A stretch of 64,000 bases of DNA. Origin: Oscillospiraceae bacterium (lineage in GTDB: Bacteria; Bacillota; Clostridia; Oscillospirales; Oscillospiraceae). The DNA is taken from contig JARIAU010000025.1 of assembly GCA_029257695.1 (NCBI GenBank), positions 1 to 64,000 of the forward strand. The letters run 5' to 3'. The position numbers and the translations under genes were made by a program. A model generated the notes under the pieces. It saw nothing but the letters and a program-made list of their open reading frames with translations, did not search any database and had not been told where the DNA came from. Positions 10,013 to 19,041 of the stretch are shown here, piece after piece (the stretch's first letter is position 1; each line of letters opens with the position of its first letter).

Positions 10013-11039
10013 AACACCCCTCCAGCTCCTGCCACTGCCGACGCCCATCCTCCATATTCCGTTTCATCTGCGCCATATGCGTTTGATAACTGCGGTATCT
10101 GGATTCATCCGCCAACAGCTGCAAAATCTGGCCACAGGCATCTGTACGCCGCCGGATGACCATTCCGATCTGATTTTCCTCAATAAATCCAGCGTTTTCC
10201 ATCTCATGTTGGTAGACCGGATGCATAGCAACATACGGTGTGGTGGCATAAATGCTCTCAAACAAAGAAACTCCGCCGGGCTTGGAAATCACCACATCCG
10301 CTGCTGCCAGATAATCTTGAATCCGATCCACAAATCCGGTGGCTTGCACCCAGGGATACTCTGCCCGGATTTTTTCAAGCAGCGGCTGATTTTTTCCGGT
10401 GATGACCGTGATCCGCAGCTCTGGATGCAGTGCGAACCCTCGCAGCAGCTCTTCCAGCCACGGGATCAGCCCCAGGCCACCCCCCATGATGAGCAGATGC
10501 TTTTCCTTCTGCATCCCCCTTTTTTCCGCAAGGCCTCGCACTTCCTCCCGAATCGGAATCCCTCGGATCCGGATCCGCTCCGGTGAAATTCCCAGTTTCA
10601 TCAGTTGATCGGCCGTCTCGGTTCCCGCCACCAAATAACACTCCGCATGGGGATAGAGCCAACCGGCATGAACCCCCACATCTGTGATGCAAATGTGAAC
10701 CGGGATCTCCAGCCGCCCCAGCTTCCTGCCGCAGCCGGACCAAGTGGTCACCACCCGATCCGGCCGGATGCGTTCCAGTTCCCGCTGCACTGCCGCCGCC
10801 GATTTCCGTCCCTCATATGTTCCTCTGCCAATGCGGTTGATCGCATTATACAGCCGGCCATGCCGACAAATCACACGGCGAAACACCTCATAGATCCGCT
10901 CTGCCTGATTGGGATACAGCAGCTGCACCACATCACTGATCTCGACCGTATGCCCCATGCAGCGATACTCTTCCGCCAAGGCATCGGCGGCACACCGGTG
11001 CCCGCTCCCAAACCCAGAGGTCAAAATCCAAACCTTCAT
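10005..11039 (-). CDS. MGDG synthase / processive diacylglycerol glycosyltransferase-like protein (GT28/MurG-like)
   Basis: MKVWILTSGFGSGHRCAADALAEEY N-terminus; VVISKPGGVSLFE motif in the C-terminal half. Confidence 0.85.
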   Translation of the reverse strand: MKVWILTSGFGSGHRCAADALAEEYRCMGHTVEISDVVQLLYPNQAERIYEVFRRVICRHGRLYNAINRIGRGTYEGRKSAAAVQRELERIRPDRVVTTWSGCGRKLGRLEIPVHICITDVGVHAGWLYPHAECYLVAGTETADQLMKLGISPERIRIRGIPIREEVRGLAEKRGMQKEKHLLIMGGGLGLIPWLEELLRGFALHPELRITVITGKNQPLLEKIRAEYPWVQATGFVDRIQDYLAAADVVISKPGGVSLFESIYATTPYVAMHPVYQHEMENAGFIEENQIGMVIRRRTDACGQILQLLADESRYRSYQTHMAQMKRNMEDGRRQWQELEGCYA

Positions 11040-11048
11040 TTTTTCTCC

Positions 11049-11588
11049 TCACACAGGCTGATACTGCCCGATCGCTCCGGTGTACACAAATTCCGCCGAG
11101 GAAACGCTCAAAAAATCATGCGGCCGCACCAGCGACGACGGCTTATCCAGCACATGGATTTCCGCCCGCTGCAAGGCCTCCGCCACAAACTGCGAGCAAA
11201 ACATCCGGTTTTCCCGCTCCGCCGGGATGCCCCGGTAGCAGTAGATCAACCCCAAAAGATTGTACTTGCAGCCGGCCTGTTCATACTCCGCAATCACCTG
11301 CCGCAGCGTTTCTTTTTCTGCTCGGCTGACTGCCAGTCGCAGCAGCACTATATCCGAGCGGTGATGCGCTGCAAAAAAGCCGTGATTGCGGCCCTCCACC
11401 ACAAATCCGGCTGCAAACATATTCCACAGTTCCTTCCGTCCCATGGAATAAACCTCTTCCAAGCTGTCGTCCAAGGCAATGGAGCAGTGGTTATAACTCA
11501 CGCCCAACAACCGCTGGATCACTATCCCCAAAAGGGTATTTGTTTTCGACACCATGATATAGATATAGTCTTGTTCTCTGGGTTCCAT
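11049..11588 (-). CDS. Putative permuted papain-fold / YiiX-like (NlpC/P60 superfamily) protein
   Basis: His motif YNHCSIALDD followed by FCSQFVAEAL Cys motif (permuted order); ATG 11588 preceded by GGAGGA. Confidence 0.6.
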   Translation of the reverse strand: MEPREQDYIYIMVSKTNTLLGIVIQRLLGVSYNHCSIALDDSLEEVYSMGRKELWNMFAAGFVVEGRNHGFFAAHHRSDIVLLRLAVSRAEKETLRQVIAEYEQAGCKYNLLGLIYCYRGIPAERENRMFCSQFVAEALQRAEIHVLDKPSSLVRPHDFLSVSSAEFVYTGAIGQYQPV

Positions 11589-11603
11589 ATGAATTTCCTC
11601 CAA

Positions 11604-11644
11604 AAAACAAAGGCGTGCATTGCTCGTCTGCACGCCTTTGTTTT
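11604..11644 (-). terminator. Terminator/attenuator-like hairpin directly upstream of the RBS of 11049..11588
   Basis: AAAACAAAGGCGTGCA-9 nt-TGCACGCCTTTGTTTT perfect 16-bp stem, with a T-run on the minus strand running into TTGGAGGA. Confidence 0.75.
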
Positions 11645-11767
11645 GCGATTGATTTGGAACGAAGCTCGCTCCCGGGGCCGTTTCTGGTCCGAATGCTGAA
11701 ACAACAGACCTGACGGTCCGGATGGCTGCATGGAGGGGATATGCCTTGCATCACCGCCCTCTTCCGC

Positions 11768-12109
11768 TCATTGCATAAAAAGGAACATTCCCAATGCACT
11801 GGACACGAGGGAGATCGTCACCAAAACATTGGACACAAGGTATCTCTTGTGCGTTTTGCCTGCATAGCGGATCAACAGAGCCACCGCCGCCAAAAAACCA
11901 AAGATCCAGGCCAGCATCTGCTGTCCCACATAAACCATCGGGATGCTGATGGCATTCACATAAGAAATGACAAATGCCCATCCCCCCAGTACAACAAAAA
12001 TGGCATTCTGCATTTTCTGGTTGTGTACAAAAAACAGAAGAATTGCTCCCAAGATCGACACAACGACGCAAGCAACAAACAAAAGAATCAAATGAAACAG
12101 TAATGTCAT
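11768..12109 (-). CDS. Small integral membrane protein, unknown function
   Basis: About 4 predicted TM helices; ATG 12109 chosen (MTLLFHLILLFVACVV). Confidence 0.6.
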   Translation of the reverse strand: MTLLFHLILLFVACVVVSILGAILLFFVHNQKMQNAIFVVLGGWAFVISYVNAISIPMVYVGQQMLAWIFGFLAAVALLIRYAGKTHKRYLVSNVLVTISLVSSALGMFLFMQ

Positions 12110-12188
12110 GGTATTTCCCCGCACTATTGAATTGATCACAGTATAACAGCCATCTCTAAAGAAAGAGGGAAGGAAATTCTAAAGAATT

Positions 12189-13217
12189 CTAAACATTCAC
12201 CGGAATACTCAGCGTAATGAGGAACCGATCCTCCTCGCAGCGCCATGCCACCGTGCCTCCATGCTGCGACACGATATGTTCCATGGTTTGCAGTCCCAAT
12301 CGGTGGCTTTCGCTTTCCCGTTCTTCCGGACAGATCGCATTGGACTGCTCCAGCGTCAGCCAATTCTCCTGTACCGACAGTCGGAGCCGCACCGGTTTCG
12401 TCTCATCCGCATACTTTTGGATATTGGAAAGCAAGTTATCAAATACTCGAAATATCTCTTGAATGTCAAAGTAACCGGAGAACGGGGTGCATTCCGACCA
12501 ATCCGTTTCCACGGTAAAGGTGTCCGACAGAACACTTTCCCAGTCAGCTACCACCTGCTGCAGCAGCAGCTGTCCGTTTTCAAAATACTCCGCATGACGG
12601 ACATCCTGCTCCAGAAGCCGCTCCATCAGCTCCTTCATTTGCTGCCCCTTGCGAAGGGTAAGATCAATGTAAGCATCCACCTCTTCCTCCGTCCGATTCT
12701 TTTTTGCGGCCAGAAGCTCCGAATAAGACAGCACAGAGGTGAGGGGGGTGCGGATGTCATGGGCAATCGAACGGATGAACCGTTCCCGCTCTTCTGCCAT
12801 CGCCGCCTCCTTGCGGCTCAGGTTCCGTTCCGTATCCGAAAGATAGTTGATGCTCCGAGCCAATTCGGTCAGCTCATTCTCCCCTTCCTCCGGAATTCGG
12901 TAATCTGCACGCATGTGATGGGTGCGGAGGGCCTCGATCCCGTCAATGATTTCCTCCAGATACACCAGCTTTTTCCCCAACAGAAAAAGGAAGATCACCA
13001 CAAAAAACAGTGCGGATGCCAGCAGACAGATTCCCTGCACCCAAATACTCACCACATCCAGCAGATACTCATGGTTCACTTTCCCCACTTGCTCCAGATA
13101 CCGGTAGCAAATGGAGGAAACTGTATGATCCAGAAAGCCAAACAGAAACACCGAAATCAGCATCGACACCGCCAACAGCACCAAAATCTCTTTGGAAAGT
13201 TTCTTTTTAGTCCACAT
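12189..13217 (-). CDS. Sensor histidine kinase
   Basis: Two N-terminal TMs, FIRSIAHDIRTPLTSVLSYSELL H-box, C-terminal HATPase region; overlaps the upstream response regulator. Confidence 0.9.
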   Translation of the reverse strand: MWTKKKLSKEILVLLAVSMLISVFLFGFLDHTVSSICYRYLEQVGKVNHEYLLDVVSIWVQGICLLASALFFVVIFLFLLGKKLVYLEEIIDGIEALRTHHMRADYRIPEEGENELTELARSINYLSDTERNLSRKEAAMAEERERFIRSIAHDIRTPLTSVLSYSELLAAKKNRTEEEVDAYIDLTLRKGQQMKELMERLLEQDVRHAEYFENGQLLLQQVVADWESVLSDTFTVETDWSECTPFSGYFDIQEIFRVFDNLLSNIQKYADETKPVRLRLSVQENWLTLEQSNAICPEERESESHRLGLQTMEHIVSQHGGTVAWRCEEDRFLITLSIPVNV

Positions 13218-13899
13218 AGTACCCTCTTCCCCAAGCGGTTTTGATATACTTCGGTTCTCTGGAATTGTCTCCCAGCTTTTTTCTCAGGTTCTTGATATGC
13301 ATCATGACCGCACTGTCACTGATTGCATTTTCCTCCCATACGGACTGATAAATATGCTCCAGCGAAAAGATTTTCTTTCTGTTTTGAACCAAAAGGGCCA
13401 GAATCTTGTATTCCGTATAGGTCAGATTGATCGGTTCCCCACTGCGGGTCACCGACTGGCCATTCAGATCAACGGTCAGATCCCCCAGCAAACAAATTTC
13501 ACTGCACTCCGGCAGGGTCTCCGTTTTGATGCGGCCCCTGCGGAGAATCGCTTTCACCCGCATCAGCAGCTCAATATTGGAAAACGGCTTGACCAGATAG
13601 TCATCCGCTCCCACCGAAAAGCCCATCACCTTGTCTGACTCTCCGGAATATGCCGTCAGGAAGAACAGCGGTGCATCGTACCTTCTGCGGATCTCCGCTC
13701 CCGCCATAAATCCGTTCTGTTCCGGCATATTGATATCCAAAATGTATAAATCAATGTCCGCAGCCGCCCGCTCCACAGCTTCTCTCCCATTGCAGGCTGT
13801 CACGACCTCATAGCCCTCGCTTCGCAGAAGCAGGCAGAGAACTTCACGGATCTCATTTTCGTCATCTGCCACCAAAATACAGGTTTGATTGTTTCGCAT
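13207..13899 (-). CDS. OmpR/PhoB-family response regulator
   Basis: ILVADDENEIREVLCLLLRSEGYEV receiver; winged-helix C-terminus ...LRKKLGDNSREPKYIKTAWGRGYYVD; ATG 13899 with GGAGGAAAG RBS. Confidence 0.93.
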   Translation of the reverse strand: MRNNQTCILVADDENEIREVLCLLLRSEGYEVVTACNGREAVERAAADIDLYILDINMPEQNGFMAGAEIRRRYDAPLFFLTAYSGESDKVMGFSVGADDYLVKPFSNIELLMRVKAILRRGRIKTETLPECSEICLLGDLTVDLNGQSVTRSGEPINLTYTEYKILALLVQNRKKIFSLEHIYQSVWEENAISDSAVMMHIKNLRKKLGDNSREPKYIKTAWGRGYYVD

Positions 13900-14189
13900 G
13901 GTTGCTTTCCTCCCTCGCTTACACACAAGCTCCCTCTCCACCCCGTTCATAGGGCTGCTCATGCCGGACACACTCGTTTTACACTTGCGATTGAACCTTC
14001 GTGGAGGTATTTCCATCCGCATCATGCACATCTGCAAAATACGCCGGCCTCGTATCCGTCACAAATACAAGTGGTGTTTCCACGATCCATCCCTCACAAG
14101 ATTTCTTCTTTTTTCATTTTACACCGATATTCGAAAAAATCCACTACTACCCTGAACAAACTCGTTTTTGTTGTTTCGCTTTTCTCGGA

Positions 14190-14840
14190 AGAGGGTGCTG
14201 CCTGTGGCAAAGCTTCCCTTGCCTGCAATAAGGCCAGCCGCCGGAACTACCTGTTGAGCGGCCTGATTGAATGCGAAACCTGTGGTGCCACCTATGTGGG
14301 CCACACCAGCACCAATAAAAAAGGCTACCAGACCAGCTATTACTGCTGCGGCAACAAATACCGCACCCATGAGTGCAAGGCAAAAAATATAAACGCCAAT
14401 CAGCTGGAGACCTTTGTGGTCGCTCAGTTGAAGGCGTTCCTCGGCGCACAAGATTATTCGAACGCAGCCCGAGAGATTGCGGAGCAGGTGAACGGCGCCA
14501 GCGTGGATCTCTCTGCTGAAAAAAAAGAATTATCCACAATCAAAGATAAAATTGCAAATGGTGTGCGTGCGATCCTCTCCGGCGTGGACATTCCGGAGTT
14601 GCAGACTGAATTGGACCGGCTGCGTGTCCGGCAGTCCGAACTGGAGGACATCATTCAACGGGCCAGCACTACTCGGCCCCATGTTGACCCGGCCGCCATC
14701 GAAACAATGCTGCGAGAAGATGCCCAGCGTATCGACACCAACCTCACCCCCGAGGAGCTCACCGCTCTGATCCGTCAGTATATAAAAATATACGCCCACA
14801 TCGACGGATCATGTTCCGTAAATGTAGGCGCACATATTTC

Positions 14841-14862
<22 letters not shown>
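14190..14862 (+). pseudogene. N-terminally truncated large serine recombinase (zinc beta-ribbon and coiled-coil C-terminus only)
   Basis: RRNYLLSGLIECETCGATYVGHTSTNKKGYQTSYYCCGNKYRTHECKAKNINANQLE...; no resolvase catalytic domain upstream. Confidence 0.8.
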
Positions 14863-14917
<55 letters not shown>

Positions 14918-15091
14918 ATATGAAGTTGAACCGAGGTGTTATCCTCAAGTGCCTGTTTAGTATAGCACCGTTTTGAGTCAATGTCAACCCTCTTTTTCAA
15001 AAATAACCCGTTTACAAAAAAGAGTGGTTCTGACTTACGCAATCCCTTCCCACATCGGACTCAAACTACACAGTTGAATCCGATGCAGGAC

Positions 15092-15178
15092 TGGTGCCGG
15101 AGACCGGGATCGAACCGGCACGTGATCACTCACACGGGATTTTAAGTCCCGGGCGTCTACCAATTCCGCCACTCCGGC
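15092..15178 (-). tRNA. tRNA-Leu (TAA)
   Basis: GCCGGAGTGGCGGAATTGGTAGACGC...CTTAAAA...CTCCGGCACCA, long variable arm. Confidence 0.95.
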
Positions 15179-15321
15179 ATACCTTTGCATTTTACCACGC
15201 TCCTGCCATGCCGTCAATCTGTTTTGTCCGATCTTCCCTCCACACTTTTTTCAATTCGGTTGTCATATTTCTCCTTCCGCCTGCATATCTTATCTTCAGA
15301 CTATTTTGGAGGTACTCAATT

Positions 15322-15435
15322 ATGAACCAGTTTGACCGTATGTTCGCTCATGCTTTCCCCGCAGATCCCCCCGAGGGCGATTTGGATGATTTCATCTTTT
15401 CCGCCAGTGAGGACTGTCTCATTAGCGACCGATAA
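15322..15435 (+). CDS. Candidate 37-aa small acidic protein
   Basis: GGAGG RBS, ATG, MNQFDRMFAHAFPADPPEGDLDDFIFSASEDCLISDR, followed by an intrinsic terminator. Confidence 0.4.
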   Translation: MNQFDRMFAHAFPADPPEGDLDDFIFSASEDCLISDR

Positions 15436-15441
15436 GGCAAA

Positions 15442-15477
15442 AAGCACGGATTTCCCAGAGAAAACCGTGCTTTTCTC
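15442..15477 (+). terminator. Intrinsic terminator after the small ORF
   Basis: AAAGCACGG...CCGTGCTTTTCTCTTT. Confidence 0.7.
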
Positions 15478-15506
15478 TTTACAGGTCTGGTTTTTTTGGC
15501 TATAAT
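15478..15506 (+). promoter_or_regulatory. Sigma-A-type promoter for prfB
   Basis: TTTACA-17 nt-TATAAT. Confidence 0.65.
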
Positions 15507-15546
15507 ATCAAATTGAAGTAATATGTATCGAAGAAAGGATAATACT

Positions 15547-16674
15547 ATGGCAATCCTTCAGTTTGATGAATACATCAGTAAGCTCCAGGCTATGAAGCCG
15601 GTCCTCACCGATCTGGCCGGCGCCCTCGGCATGGACGCCCTTGAGCAGGAGCTGGATCTGCTGCAGGCAGAGAGCGGTGCAGACGGGTTCTGGAACAACA
15701 TGGAAAACGCCCAGAAGGTTACCACCCGCATCAAGAACCTGCAGGACAAGATTGAAAGCCAGCACAAGCGTGAGGCCACGCTGGAAGATCTGCTGGTGCT
15801 GTGCGAGATGGGCCGGGAGATGGAGGACGAATCCATCGTTCCCGAGGTCATCGAGGGCTACAATCAGCTGGCACAGGATCTGGAAAAGGCACGCCTTGCC
15901 ACCCTGTTCACCGGCGAGTATGACAACCTGCCCTGTATGCTCTCCATCCATGCCGGTGCCGGCGGCACCGAGGCACAGGACTGGGCCAGTATGCTCTTCC
16001 GTATGTACACCCGCTGGGCCGACCGACAGGGCTTCAAGTGGGAAACGCTGGACTATGAGGACGGTGAAGAAGCCGGCATCAAGACCGCAACCATTATGGT
16101 GACCGGCGAGAACGCCTATGGCTATCTCCGTGGCGAACACGGTGTCCATCGTCTGGTCCGTGTGTCCCCCTTCGACTCCAACGCCCGCCGTCAGACCTCT
16201 TTTGCCGCTGTGGAAGTCATGCCCGACCTGCCCGACGATGTGGAAGTGGACATCCGTCCCGAGGATGTGGAGATGCAGGTCTTCCGTTCCTCCGGTGCAG
16301 GCGGTCAGCACATCAACAAGACCTCCTCTGCCGTGCGTCTGATCCACAAGCCCACCGGCATCGTGGTGGCCAGCCAGCAGCAGCGTTCTCAGTTCCAGAA
16401 CAAGGACACCTGCTATCGTATGCTGCGTGACAAGCTGGTCCAGCTGCAGATGCAGGCCCATGCGGAGAAGATCTCCGACTTGAAGGGCGTGCAGATGAAG
16501 ATCGAATGGGGCAGCCAGATCCGCTCCTATGTGTTCATGCCCTATCAGATGGTCAAGGACACCCGTACCGGATTTGAAACCAGCAACATCAGCAATGTGA
16601 TGGACGGTGATCTGGACGGCTTTATCAACGCTTACCTCACCTGTGAAGCCACCGGAACCTGGGTCACCAAGTAA
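15547..16674 (+). CDS. prfB: Peptide chain release factor 2
   Basis: SSGAGGQHINKTSSAVRLIH (GGQ), RVSPFDSNARRQTSF (SPF); start at MAILQF. Confidence 0.96.
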   Translation: MAILQFDEYISKLQAMKPVLTDLAGALGMDALEQELDLLQAESGADGFWNNMENAQKVTTRIKNLQDKIESQHKREATLEDLLVLCEMGREMEDESIVPEVIEGYNQLAQDLEKARLATLFTGEYDNLPCMLSIHAGAGGTEAQDWASMLFRMYTRWADRQGFKWETLDYEDGEEAGIKTATIMVTGENAYGYLRGEHGVHRLVRVSPFDSNARRQTSFAAVEVMPDLPDDVEVDIRPEDVEMQVFRSSGAGGQHINKTSSAVRLIHKPTGIVVASQQQRSQFQNKDTCYRMLRDKLVQLQMQAHAEKISDLKGVQMKIEWGSQIRSYVFMPYQMVKDTRTGFETSNISNVMDGDLDGFINAYLTCEATGTWVTK

Positions 16675-16697
16675 CCTACAACAACCGATGCTATTTC

Positions 16698-16731
16698 AAA
16701 CGATCCGTGCTCTTTAGGGCACGGATCGTTT
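16698..16731 (+). terminator. Intrinsic terminator after prfB
   Basis: AAACGATCCGTGC-8 nt-GCACGGATCGTTT. Confidence 0.85.
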
Positions 16732-16853
16732 CGTTCATAAAATGTTCGTAGTATTTTCAAATTCAATTAAGGTTATGCTTATAGAATGAACACAACGAAT
16801 CCGGAGCGGGTTCTTTTCTATCATATCAATTCCCAGAAAGGAGTTCTTTCATA

Positions 16854-18245
16854 ATGTATCCCAACAACGATGAGTTCCAGTCCCATGAGAGCGGCTATAC
16901 CGACTACACCTCCGGCCCCCAGCCGGAACCCAACCCCGAGTGGCAGTCGCCTCCGCCTTACAGCGATCCGACACCTCCGAAAAAGGAAAAGAAGCCCAAA
17001 AAGCCGATTCCGTTCGGGACAGCCATTGCCCTGTGTCTGGTCTGCGCTTTGGTAGGCAGTCTGGTCAGCGTCGGTGCTTATGCGGTGATTTCCCGCAGCA
17101 GCCGCCGCACCACCATTCACCAGAGCAGCCGGCCCACCACCACGGTGGACACCTCCCAAGTCAATCCCGGCGATCCCATGTCCGTATCGGAAATCTATGC
17201 CGCCTATGCCAACAGCGTGGTGGGCATTGAAGTGTCCACTCCCAACGGCTCCGGCGCCGGCACCGGCTTTGTCATTACAGAGGATGGCTATATTGTCACT
17301 TGCCACCATGTCATTGACGGTGCCAAAGACATTTCCGTCACCTTCCCCGATAACACCAGCCTGTCTGCCCAGTTGGTGGGCAGTGATGCGGACAACGATC
17401 TGGCCGTGCTGAAAATTGATGCCACCGGCTTGACTCCTGTGGTGCTGGGTGATTCCAGCAAGCTGAATGTGGGCGACACGGTCACCACCATTGGCAATGC
17501 GCTGGGCACCTTGTCCAACACCACCACTACCGGCATCGTATCCGCTCTGGATCGTGCCATCAGCACTTCCGACGGCACGGTTATGAATGTGCTGCAGACC
17601 AACACTACCGTGAACAGCGGCAACTCCGGCGGCCCCCTCTTCAACCAGTACGGCGAGGTGATCGGCATTGTGAACGCCAAGTATTCCAACTCCGGCACTT
17701 CCACCGCCGCCAGCATCGAGGGCATCGGCTTTGCCATCCCTTATAACGATGTGCAGAAGAAAGTCACCGACCTGATTGAATACGGTTATATCACCGGCAA
17801 GCCTTCCCTTGGCATCACTGTTTCCACGATCTCTCCGCTGGATGAGCAGCGCTTCAATATGCCCGTCGGCGCCTATGTCAATAATGTGGTTTCCGGTTCC
17901 TGTGCCGAGCAGGCCGGACTGAAGCAGGGTGACATCATCACCGGCGTAGACGACAAGGAAATTACCACCTTCGAGGAACTGGTCAACGCCAAGAATCGCC
18001 ACTCCGCCGGCGATGAAATGAAACTCACGGTCTGGCGTGGCGGAGAGACCATGGAAATCACGGTCGTTTTGGACGAACTTTCTCCCCAGCAGCAGACTCC
18101 GGCTCCCACTCCTGCTCCCGAGGAAAACCAGCCGCAGCAGCAGGTTCCTCCCCAGCAGGCCCCGCAGCAGGACCGCCCCTCCAGCCAGCCCTCCATGGAG
18201 GACTTCTTCAACTACTGGTTCGGCCACAACGGCGGCAGCTGGTAA
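16854..18245 (+). CDS. HtrA/DegP-type membrane-anchored serine protease with PDZ domain
   Basis: N-terminal TM, TGFVITEDGYIVTCHHVIDGA, DNDLAVLKI, NSGNSGGPLFN motifs. Confidence 0.94.
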   Translation: MYPNNDEFQSHESGYTDYTSGPQPEPNPEWQSPPPYSDPTPPKKEKKPKKPIPFGTAIALCLVCALVGSLVSVGAYAVISRSSRRTTIHQSSRPTTTVDTSQVNPGDPMSVSEIYAAYANSVVGIEVSTPNGSGAGTGFVITEDGYIVTCHHVIDGAKDISVTFPDNTSLSAQLVGSDADNDLAVLKIDATGLTPVVLGDSSKLNVGDTVTTIGNALGTLSNTTTTGIVSALDRAISTSDGTVMNVLQTNTTVNSGNSGGPLFNQYGEVIGIVNAKYSNSGTSTAASIEGIGFAIPYNDVQKKVTDLIEYGYITGKPSLGITVSTISPLDEQRFNMPVGAYVNNVVSGSCAEQAGLKQGDIITGVDDKEITTFEELVNAKNRHSAGDEMKLTVWRGGETMEITVVLDELSPQQQTPAPTPAPEENQPQQQVPPQQAPQQDRPSSQPSMEDFFNYWFGHNGGSW

Positions 18246-18285
18246 CTCCAACAAGCAACTTCATCTTTTTCTCTCCTCTTTGACG

Positions 18286-18319
18286 AACCGGACTGAACGC
18301 ATCTGCGTTCAGTCCGGTT
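18286..18319 (+). terminator. Intrinsic terminator
   Basis: AACCGGACTGAACGCA-TC-TGCGTTCAGTCCGGTT. Confidence 0.8.
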
Positions 18320-18327
18320 TGCTTTCT

Positions 18328-18582
18328 TTATGCCGTCACCTGCTGTAACAGAAGCAGCAGTGCAAATCCAGGGATACCCAGAACCCCCAGCACGGCCGCA
18401 TTGACCAAATTGACCCCCAAGTTGATTCCGGTCCAGCCGGAGCACTGGGCAAGCACGGCCAAACATGCACCGCCTACGGCGGTGCGTGCCAACACTTTTG
18501 TCCCCTTCCAGATCCATTTCCGGAACAAAATCACGCCAATTACGGCCGCCGACAGCAAGCTCACCAACAATTGCAGATTCAT
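18328..18582 (-). CDS. bofA: BofA-like pro-sigma-K processing inhibitor family protein
   Basis: GINLGVNLVNAAVLGVLGIPGFALLLLLQ motif. Confidence 0.8.
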   Translation of the reverse strand: MNLQLLVSLLSAAVIGVILFRKWIWKGTKVLARTAVGGACLAVLAQCSGWTGINLGVNLVNAAVLGVLGIPGFALLLLLQQVTA

Positions 18583-18812
18583 GGTCGTCCTCCTTCTTCT
18601 CTTTCCAGTCCCTTACGCATCTTCAGCAGATAGGAATACTGCGACTGTCGGGCATTGATCTCGTAGATCCATGCGTCCACCAGGTCCGGATCACTCACCC
18701 GATTGAATCCGGCATACGCTTGGCGAAGCATCCGGCCGGATTCCTCCAACTCCTGTTCCACCCGTCTGCGCCGCTCCTCTGAGGTAGTTTCCCGTTTCCC
18801 TCGTTTCTTCAT
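18579..18812 (-). CDS. YaaL-like (DUF2508) protein
   Basis: Small charged protein directly upstream of bofA; DLVDAWIYEINARQSQYSYLLK; AAAGGAG RBS before ATG 18812. Confidence 0.7.
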   Translation of the reverse strand: MKKRGKRETTSEERRRRVEQELEESGRMLRQAYAGFNRVSDPDLVDAWIYEINARQSQYSYLLKMRKGLEREEGGRP

Positions 18813-18964
18813 CCTGTCCGCTCCTTTCATTGGATTGTACTGCTCATTGTGGACAAATATGCTTGGAATCAGGCATAGTTTTCCCCAATTCGGACACAAT
18901 ATCAGCACAGTGGCAGCCGCCGCTGTGGAATAAAGCCGCCCGAGATGTCCCCTCGGCACGGCGT

Positions 18965-19009
18965 ACAGGGAGAAACTCGGTTGAGTTTCTCCCTGTGTTG
19001 TATTATAAT
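18965..19009 (+). promoter_or_regulatory. folC promoter overlapped by a 14-bp perfect palindrome
   Basis: ACAGGGAGAAACTC-GGTT-GAGTTTCTCCCTGT (18965-18996); TTGAGT (18981)-17-TATAAT (19004). Confidence 0.6.
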
Positions 19010-19041
19010 ATGTGTGTTTTTATATGAGAGGTGGATCTTTC

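Noticed and set aside
16821-18254. 477-aa minus-strand ORF
   Set aside because: Antisense to the HtrA-like protease.
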